DNA from: JBDTSW01 sp039930945
GTDB taxonomy: Bacteria > Actinomycetota > Thermoleophilia > Solirubrobacterales > 70-9
Direction of reading: 5' to 3'
NCBI GenBank assembly: GCA_039930945.1
Contig: JBDTSW010000099.1
Coordinates: forward strand, 1 to 7,840
Length of the DNA: 7,840 nt
Shown here: positions 1-4,082 of the stretch, in pieces
Layout: every line of letters begins with the position of its first letter
Position numbering within the stretch: position 1 is the stretch's first letter
Notes under the pieces: model-generated
What the model was told of the DNA's origin: nothing
What the model saw: only the letters and a program-made list of their open reading frames with translations
Database searches by the model: none
Position numbers and translations under genes: made by a program

Positions 1-402
1 GAGCGCCACCGGACGGCGGGCGGCCCGCTTGCCGGAGCCGGGTATCGCTTCGCCGACGGGCTGGACCGCCCGGCCAAGGGCGTCAACGACGGTCGCGGGT
101 TCATGTTCGTCTCCCATCGCGGCGAGGTGATGCCCTCCGGCTTCCTGCCGCTGAGCGCCGGCAACGTTCGCCGGCGGAGCCCGGTCAAGATCTACCGCGA
201 GGCGCCCTTGTTCCGGCAGCTCCGCGACCCGCGGGCCCTGAAGGGGAAGTGCGGCCGCTGCGAATTTCGCGAGGTCTGCGGGGGAAGCCGGGCCCGCGCC
301 TACGCGCTCACCGGAGACCACCTCGCCGCGGACCCCACCTGCCCCTATCAGCCGAAGGCCGGCGCATGGGCGCCCCCACCGCCGATCCGCGCGACCCGCT
401 GA
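1..402 (+). CDS. Radical SAM/SPASM-domain protein, C-terminal part (5' end outside window)
   Basis: The frame is open from the first base to a TGA at 400-402, so only the last 133 codons are visible; the ATG at 103 is internal. The visible part ends in a SPASM-type cluster-binding motif: cysteines encoded at 250, 259, 277 and 340, spaced C-x2-C-x5-C-x20-C. The residues around them (CEFREVCGG, then RARAYALTGD and DPTCPYQP) closely match the C-termini of the NirJ/AhbD heme-modifying enzymes and the related BA_1875-type radical SAM proteins. The SPASM domain binds auxiliary iron-sulfur clusters. The catalytic CxxxCxxC that binds SAM lies upstream of the window and cannot be checked. The family is clear; the substrate is not. 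A NirJ-like role in heme d1 synthesis would suit the denitrification neighbourhood, but the BA_1875-type relatives have no settled function. The start of the following relic gene overlaps this 3' end by 37 bases, so the two were probably once an operon. Confidence 0.85.
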   Translation, partial: ERHRTAGGPLAGAGYRFADGLDRPAKGVNDGRGFMFVSHRGEVMPSGFLPLSAGNVRRRSPVKIYREAPLFRQLRDPRALKGKCGRCEFREVCGGSRARAYALTGDHLAADPTCPYQPKAGAWAPPPPIRATR

Positions 403-715
403 GCCAGCCGACCCGGGCTCGCCTGTTCGCCCTACTGACCGAGCTGCGGCGCCCGCGGGCGGCCCAGGTACGAGTGGCGCGTGGCACCCGAAGGACGGCC
501 GGCAGGAGCAAGGCCGGTCGCCTACCGCGATCTCGCCCGCTGGCTCGGGCGGTTGATCGATGCGAGCCCTCCGCGCCTCGACCGGATCGGCCGGAGAGGC
601 GATTGGTCGCGAGATCGCGCCGGACGCGCGGCTCGCCGACTTCATCGCGAAGGACCCTCGCAGGGCCGGGTGCCTGATCGAGATCGAGGTCCCGCGCCGC
701 GGGGCCAGGGCCTGA
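366..715 (+). pseudogene. Decayed winged-helix transcriptional regulator (deletions and frame changes)
   Basis: Translation from ATG 366 gives an opening typical of ArsR/DeoR-like winged-helix regulators (DPLSQPTRARLFALLTELRRP). The frame then becomes arginine-rich nonsense. Recognisable sequence resumes in a second frame at about 451, with GRPRYEWRVAP followed by AYRDLARWLGRLIDASPPRL up to about 590. It resumes again in a third frame from 593, with EAIGREIAPDARLADF, then IAKDPRRAGCLIEIEVP, and stops at TGA 713-715. From memory, intact relatives carry about 35-50 residues of helix-turn-helix and wing between the first two blocks, and a longer stretch between GREIAP and the DPRRAGCLIE end. Both are missing here. 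The DNA-binding core is gone, so the gene should be inactive. The overlap with the upstream SPASM gene suggests it once regulated that gene or a shared pathway. The family is recalled, not searched. Sequencing or assembly error cannot explain the missing blocks as easily as it could a single frameshift. Confidence 0.65.
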
Positions 716-936
716 TCGGCGCAGCCCGGCAGAACGGGGGCCGAGGCGGGCGCCTTTGTCCAGCTTTCCTCCATTCGCGCCGGCAGGGCTCCTGCTAGCG
801 TCGCCGGCGCCATGACTGGCTGCTTGCCGAGCCCGTCCGGATCTCACCGCTGGGAGGACTCGTCGGCTGGACTACGACCGCGGCGTGGGGGAGACTGCGC
901 GGGACGTCGCGGCGGCGAGCGAAGGGAAGCTGCGAG
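716..936. other. Intergenic region upstream of the oxidoreductase operon
   Basis: Between the end of the regulator relic and the CuA subunit there is no recognisable protein-coding gene. The stretch contains a candidate promoter (774-801), a short ORF starting at 812 that overlaps the next gene, and an AG-rich ribosome binding site just before 937. I see no tRNA, no repeat array and no clear FNR-type (TTGAT-N4-ATCAA) box. Confidence 0.6.
774..801 (+). promoter_or_regulatory. Candidate sigma70-type promoter for the oxidoreductase operon
   Basis: A TAGCGT element at 796-801, preceded by GC (GCTAGCGT), fits the TAnnnT -10 pattern. A weak -35 candidate, TTCGCG at 774-779, is 16 bases upstream. 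A very similar arrangement sits before narG (4002-4030), which raises confidence in both. The expected start of transcription is near 808, only a few bases before an ATG at 812. This is a pattern call with no experimental support. Confidence 0.4.
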
Positions 937-940
937 ATGA
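812..940 (+). CDS. Possible short upstream ORF (42 aa) coupled to the CuA subunit gene
   Basis: An ATG at 812 opens a 42-codon frame that ends at TGA 938-940, overlapping the ATG of the next gene as ATGA. The product would be rich in Arg, Gly and Ser, with no recognisable domain and no membrane segment. The ATG lies 10 bases after the candidate -10 element, so the message would be nearly leaderless. The arrangement could let ribosomes terminating here restart on the downstream gene. Composition is not strongly protein-like and the frame could be open by chance in this GC-rich DNA. It is listed because the same layout recurs before narG. Confidence 0.2.
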   Translation: MTGCLPSPSGSHRWEDSSAGLRPRRGGDCAGRRGGERREAAR

Positions 941-1470
941 GTCCGAGCTTTGGTGAGTTCCAGACCGTGGTCGCGCTGCTGTTCGCGGGGATCGCTCTCG
1001 CCCTGGCGCTGTTCTTCGCCTTCGCCGCCAGGCAGGCCGGGCGCGAGATCCCCTTCGAGCGCGTCCGCGATGCCGCCTACAGGGCCCGGCCCTTCTGGCT
1101 GGCGTTCCTCGCCGTGGGCTTCACCGCGGTCCTCTGCGCCTCGCTCTTCTTCCTGCCTTACAACCGCGAGGCCGAGGCCAGCGCCAGCGTCAAGGTGGTC
1201 GGCGGGCAGTTCTACTGGTCGATGACGCCAGAGACGGTGCCCGCCGGAGCCGAGATCTCCTTCGAGGTCACCTCGGCCGACGTCAATCACGGGTTCGGGG
1301 TGTACGACCCGCAGGGCGAGCTGCTCGGCAACGTCCAGGCGATGCCCGGCTACACGAACGAGATGGTGCTGAAGCTGGACGAGCCGGGCTCGTACCTGGT
1401 CTCGTGCCTCGAGTTCTGCGGTTCCAAGCACCACGAGATGGCCCGCGAGTTCGAGGTCACGGAGGACTAG
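937..1470 (+). CDS. Heme-copper oxidoreductase subunit II with CuA centre (CoxB-like; candidate NorS-type)
   Basis: This 177-residue protein accepts electrons from a c-type cytochrome through a binuclear CuA centre on the outer face of the membrane and passes them to subunit I. Two hydrophobic helices (about 9-31 and 52-74) anchor it. A cupredoxin domain follows (about 82-177), with the aromatic stretch QFYWSM (91-96) typical of subunit II. The CuA ligands are all present: His118 (VNHGF), then Cys157, Glu159, Cys161, His165 and Met168 in CLEFCGSKHHEM. It is short for a subunit II, with no fused cytochrome c domain; a separate cytochrome c is encoded two genes on. The start at ATG 937 has an AAGGGAAG purine-rich site about 7 bases upstream. 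The stop at 1470 abuts the next start. The centre is certain; whether the complex is an oxygen or NO reductase depends on subunit I. Confidence 0.92.
   Translation: MSPSFGEFQTVVALLFAGIALALALFFAFAARQAGREIPFERVRDAAYRARPFWLAFLAVGFTAVLCASLFFLPYNREAEASASVKVVGGQFYWSMTPETVPAGAEISFEVTSADVNHGFGVYDPQGELLGNVQAMPGYTNEMVLKLDEPGSYLVSCLEFCGSKHHEMAREFEVTED
1461..1465 (+). promoter_or_regulatory. Ribosome binding site deciding the GTG start at 1471
   Basis: GGAGG lies inside the last codons of the CuA subunit gene, 5 bases before GTG 1471. GTG follows directly after the TAG stop at 1468-1470, so translation is probably coupled. Confidence 0.6.
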
Positions 1471-3486
1471 GTGGAGGCCTTCGCTGCGACTCCCCTTGGC
1501 GTCGTCCACCCCGACGGGGAGCGGCTGCACCCGGCGCCCGGCCGGCAGGAGCAGATCGTGGGCTGGCTCTTCGCCGGCACCGGCCTCGTCCTGTTCGCGG
1601 TGATGGGGCTGCTGGGCCTGACGATGCGGCTGACGCAGGCCGACGCGATCGGCGTCTCGCCGGAGTGGTTTTACCGGCTGATGACCCTGCACGGCGCGGG
1701 GATGCTCGTCGGCGCGATGCTGGCGATGATGGGCGGGCTCTGGTTCGTGGTCCGCGCCACGGTCCCGCTCGGCTTCGGCCGCATGCTGGCCAGCTACTCG
1801 GCGATCGTCGCCGGCGCGGTCGCGGTCGTCGTCGCGGTCGTGTTCGGCGGCTTCGCCACCGGCTGGACCTTCCTCTCGCCGCTCCCGTTCGAGTCGGCGG
1901 GCGAGTGGTCGACCTGGGCGACGGCCGCCTACCTCGGCGGGCTGACGCTCGTCGGCGTCGGCTTCTTCGTCTTCTGCATCGACGTGCTCGCCTCCACGAC
2001 GACGGCCTACGGGGGCTTCGGCCGCGCCCTGGGCGTGCGCTTCCTGCGCGGTCGCGACGAGAACCCGCCGCCGCCGCAGGTGATCGCGGCGACCGCCGTC
2101 AGCACCCAAGGGATGCTCGCGAGCGCGGTGGGGACGACGATCCTGATCGCCCTGCTGGGCAAGACGATCGACGGGGGCACGACGATCGACGCGCTCTGGG
2201 CCAAGAACCTGACCTATTTCTTCGGCCACTCGTTCGCGAACCTGATCATCTACCTGGCGGCGGGCATGATCTACGTGCTGTTGCCGCGCTACGCGGGGCG
2301 GCCCTGGAAGACGACGAAGCCCCTGGCCATTGGCTGGCTGGCGACGTTGCTGCTCGTCACGACCGCCTACTCGCATCACCTCTACATGGACTTCGTCCAG
2401 CCGGGGTGGGCGCAGGGGATCTCGACGATCTCCTCCTCGGCCGCCGCGATCCCGGTGGCCGTGGTCACGATCTACACGGGGATGATGCTCGTCTGGGGCT
2501 CGCGCTACCGCTGGACGCTCGCCTCGGTGCTGATCTACCTCGGCTTCGCCGGCTGGGCGATCGGCGGCATGGGCGCGGTGGTCGACTCGGTGATCCCGGT
2601 CAATTTCCGCTTCCACAACACGCTCTGGGTCCCGGCCCACTTCCACACCTACCTGATGCTCGGCGTCGTCTTCTGGCTGATGGCGTTTCTCGCCCACCTG
2701 CTCGAACGCGCCGCCGGCCGGACCGCGTCGCGGCTGGCGACGATCGGCGCCCCGGCGATGATGGCCCTGGGCGGGTACGGGCTGGTGGGGGCGTGGTATG
2801 CGTCGGGAGCGCTGGGTGTGCCGCGCCGGTTCGCGGTCCATCCTCCCGGCACCGAGGGCTACAGCATCTTCGCCAGCATCTTCGTGATCGTCTTCGCCGC
2901 CGGCTTCCTGCTGCTGCTGTACGAGTACGTGCGCCTGTGGCGCGAGTCCCGGCGCCCTGAGGCCCGCAACGGCGAGCCGTTGCCGGCCCCGATGGCCGGT
3001 GGTTCCCAGGAGGCCACGGCGTTGCCGGGCCCACCGCTGGCCGGGCCGGTGCAGCTGGCGACCGCGGTCGGCCTCGCCGTCGCCGCGGCGTTCGCCTTCC
3101 TGCCGGAGATTCAGGAGGCCTCCGAGCAGAGCGTCCGGTTCCACCACCTCGCGCATGCGTCCGAGTTCCTCGTCGGGGCCCTGCTGGGGATGGCCGTCGC
3201 CTCCACGCCCTCGTTCTTCGCCCGCCTGGTTCCGCGTTTCTCGACCCTCGGCCTGTTCGTGGCGATCCTGGCGCCGGCGGCGATGATGCTGTTGATGATC
3301 CCCGCCATCTACGAGCCACTGGAGGACACAGACGGCCTTCACGCCGCCTACCACGCCGGGATCTCCGTGCTGGGGATGGCCACCGGCTTCGCCGCCTCCC
3401 TGCAGGGGCGCGTCGTCGGTCGGCTGCTGCTCGTACTCTCGGTCGGGATGGCGCTGATGTACGCGGCGGGAGTGACGGGAGGATGA
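1471..3486 (+). CDS. Heme-copper oxidoreductase subunit I, non-canonical, candidate nitric oxide reductase (sNOR/NorY-like), with C-terminal membrane extension
   Basis: This 671-residue protein has a 12-helix catalytic core (about 31-489). All metal ligands can be placed: His74 (LHGAGM) and His392 for the low-spin heme, His390 for the high-spin heme, and His253, His302 and His303 for CuB. The helix X motif HNTLWVPAHFHTYL (382-395) is typical of the superfamily. In oxygen reductases the CuB helix reads HPEVY or HPIVY, with the Tyr cross-linked to His. Here it reads HSFAN, so the catalytic Tyr is Asn257. The Glu of HPEVY is also absent (Phe255). The K-channel Lys of the PTGIK motif aligns with Val332. 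These losses argue against A-type proton-pumping oxygen reduction and favour NO reduction, as I recall for the sNOR family. After a charged, Pro-rich linker (about 488-525) come roughly 4-5 more helices (525-671) with His558, His559, His562, His624 and His628, which the catalytic core does not need. Annotation pipelines may call it cbb3- or cytochrome c oxidase subunit I. The superfamily is certain; the NO role is inferred. Confidence 0.9.
   Translation: MEAFAATPLGVVHPDGERLHPAPGRQEQIVGWLFAGTGLVLFAVMGLLGLTMRLTQADAIGVSPEWFYRLMTLHGAGMLVGAMLAMMGGLWFVVRATVPLGFGRMLASYSAIVAGAVAVVVAVVFGGFATGWTFLSPLPFESAGEWSTWATAAYLGGLTLVGVGFFVFCIDVLASTTTAYGGFGRALGVRFLRGRDENPPPPQVIAATAVSTQGMLASAVGTTILIALLGKTIDGGTTIDALWAKNLTYFFGHSFANLIIYLAAGMIYVLLPRYAGRPWKTTKPLAIGWLATLLLVTTAYSHHLYMDFVQPGWAQGISTISSSAAAIPVAVVTIYTGMMLVWGSRYRWTLASVLIYLGFAGWAIGGMGAVVDSVIPVNFRFHNTLWVPAHFHTYLMLGVVFWLMAFLAHLLERAAGRTASRLATIGAPAMMALGGYGLVGAWYASGALGVPRRFAVHPPGTEGYSIFASIFVIVFAAGFLLLLYEYVRLWRESRRPEARNGEPLPAPMAGGSQEATALPGPPLAGPVQLATAVGLAVAAAFAFLPEIQEASEQSVRFHHLAHASEFLVGALLGMAVASTPSFFARLVPRFSTLGLFVAILAPAAMMLLMIPAIYEPLEDTDGLHAAYHAGISVLGMATGFAASLQGRVVGRLLLVLSVGMALMYAAGVTGG
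3478..3482 (+). promoter_or_regulatory. Ribosome binding site suggesting a GTG 3489 start for the cytochrome c
   Basis: GGAGG directly abuts ATG 3483, leaving no spacer, but is a standard 6 bases before the in-frame GTG at 3489. The SD position therefore favours a protein starting at the third codon of the longer frame. The ATG overlaps the upstream TGA (ATGA), so coupled initiation at 3483 remains possible. Confidence 0.45.
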
Positions 3487-3926
3487 GCGTGAGCGAAGAG
3501 AAGGAAGACGGGGTGGGAACCGCCCAGGCATGGTTCTTCGGGGTCGGGATCGGCCTGATCGTCCTTGTGCTGATGGCGACGGCCTACACGATCGGCTTCA
3601 ACCGCGGCGAGGACGAGGCCGGCCAGGGGGCTGCGGCGACCTCGCAGAAGCAAGAGCCGGCCGCGGAGCCCGAGCCGTCGGCGCCGGCCGGAGGCCAGGG
3701 TGAGGAGCTGTTCGTCACCGGCTGCGGCAGCTGCCACACGCTCGGCGCCGCCGGGACCACCGGGACGACCGGCCCCGACCTCGACACGCTCGCCCCCGAC
3801 GATGCGCAGGTGCTGTCGGCGATCGAGAACGGCGGCGCGGGCTCCGGGGCGATGCCGGCGAATCTCCTCGAGGGCGAGGAGGCCCAGGAGGTCGCCGCCT
3901 ACGTGGCCGCAGAGGCCGGGGGCTGA
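3483..3926 (+). CDS. Membrane-anchored monoheme c-type cytochrome
   Basis: This protein of 147 residues (145 if GTG 3489 is the start) carries one c-type heme and probably delivers electrons to the CuA centre of the adjacent oxidoreductase. A single helix (about 17-38) anchors it. A flexible Ala/Glu/Pro-rich linker (about 42-75) leads to a small cytochrome c domain (about 74-147). The heme-binding motif is CGSCH (81-85) with His85 as proximal ligand. Met124 in GSGAMP is the likely distal ligand. The ending EEAQEVAAYVA is the usual C-terminal helix of class I cytochromes c. The start overlaps the stop of subunit I (ATGA), so it belongs to the same operon. In many oxidases this domain is fused to subunit II; here it is a separate gene. 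A role as a third subunit or as a donor are equally possible. Confidence 0.88.
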   Translation: MSVSEEKEDGVGTAQAWFFGVGIGLIVLVLMATAYTIGFNRGEDEAGQGAAATSQKQEPAAEPEPSAPAGGQGEELFVTGCGSCHTLGAAGTTGTTGPDLDTLAPDDAQVLSAIENGGAGSGAMPANLLEGEEAQEVAAYVAAEAGG

Positions 3927-4001
3927 GCGCGCCGGACTCGGCCCGGACCGGGCCCTCGCGGCCCGGCCCGACCCCGTGAAATCCGAGCGCCGGCGGCGGA
4001 A
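3927..4001. other. Intergenic region between the cytochrome c gene and the narG promoter
   Basis: No coding gene is seen. The region is dominated by repeated GGCCCG/CGGGCC words that can form competing hairpins (separate entry), followed by a short unstructured stretch before the narG promoter. Confidence 0.6.
3940..3970 (+). terminator. GC-rich hairpin(s), possible terminator after the cytochrome c gene
   Basis: GGCCCG (3940-3945), loop GAC, CGGGCC (3949-3954) is a perfect 6-bp stem. The second arm can instead pair with GGCCCG at 3960-3965 (loop of 5) or with the overlapping copy at 3965-3970. It lies 14 bases after the stop codon, a usual terminator position. There is no T-run, so it is not a classic intrinsic terminator. 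High-GC actinobacteria often have T-poor ones. In a region this GC-rich, short hairpins also arise by chance. Confidence 0.35.
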
Positions 4002-4030
4002 TTCGGCGCCGCCAGCCGCTTCGCTAGGGT
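4002..4030 (+). promoter_or_regulatory. Candidate sigma70-type promoter for the nar operon
   Basis: TTCGGC (4002-4007), a 17-base spacer, and TAGGGT (4025-4030) in the context GCTAGGGT. The upstream half (ATTCGGCGCCGCCAG) closely resembles the promoter of the oxidoreductase operon (ATTCGCGCCGGCAG at 773-786), and both -10 elements read GCTAG-S-GT. This suggests common control of the two units. I see no FNR, NarL or Dnr box that I could defend. Confidence 0.45.
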
Positions 4031-4037
4031 GCGCTTC

Positions 4038-4082
4038 GTGGCACGAGATCGGCGGCGGGCCGCGATCGGATTGACCGGATGA
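4038..4082 (+). CDS. Possible leaderless mini-ORF (14 aa) coupled to narG
   Basis: GTG 4038 lies 7 bases after the candidate -10 element, the distance at which transcription would begin, so the message could be leaderless. The 14-codon frame (VARDRRRAAIGLTG) ends at TGA 4080-4082, overlapping the narG ATG as ATGA. No good Shine-Dalgarno sequence precedes narG, so re-initiation from this frame would explain how narG is translated. It is too short to judge as a protein and could be coincidence. Confidence 0.25.
   Translation: MARDRRRAAIGLTG

Noticed and set aside
103..402. A complete 99-residue protein starting at ATG 103
   Set aside because: The same frame is open to the window edge, and a SPASM motif belongs at the C-terminus of a much longer radical SAM enzyme.
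553..566. TTGATCGATGCG resembling half of an FNR/Dnr box
   Set aside because: The second half (ATCAA) is missing and it lies within the coding relic, far from the promoter.
756..761. TTGTCC as the -35 element of the first promoter
   Set aside because: It is 34 bases from the -10 candidate, twice the normal spacing. TTCGCG at 774 fits better and is shared with the narG promoter.
481..798. Plus-strand 105-codon frame as a stand-alone gene
   Set aside because: Only its first part (to about 590) resembles protein, and that part continues the decayed regulator. The rest is Arg-rich and off-frame from the third conserved block.
1404..2960. Plus-strand 518-codon frame overlapping subunits II and I
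   Set aside because: It is an Arg/Gly/Asp-rich off-frame reading of subunit I, which carries all family motifs in the other frame.
844..3531. Minus-strand open frame of 895 codons opposite the oxidoreductase genes
   Set aside because: Translation is a mass of Arg, Gln, His, Asp and Gly with no fold signature. It is the reverse shadow of hydrophobic membrane-protein codons.
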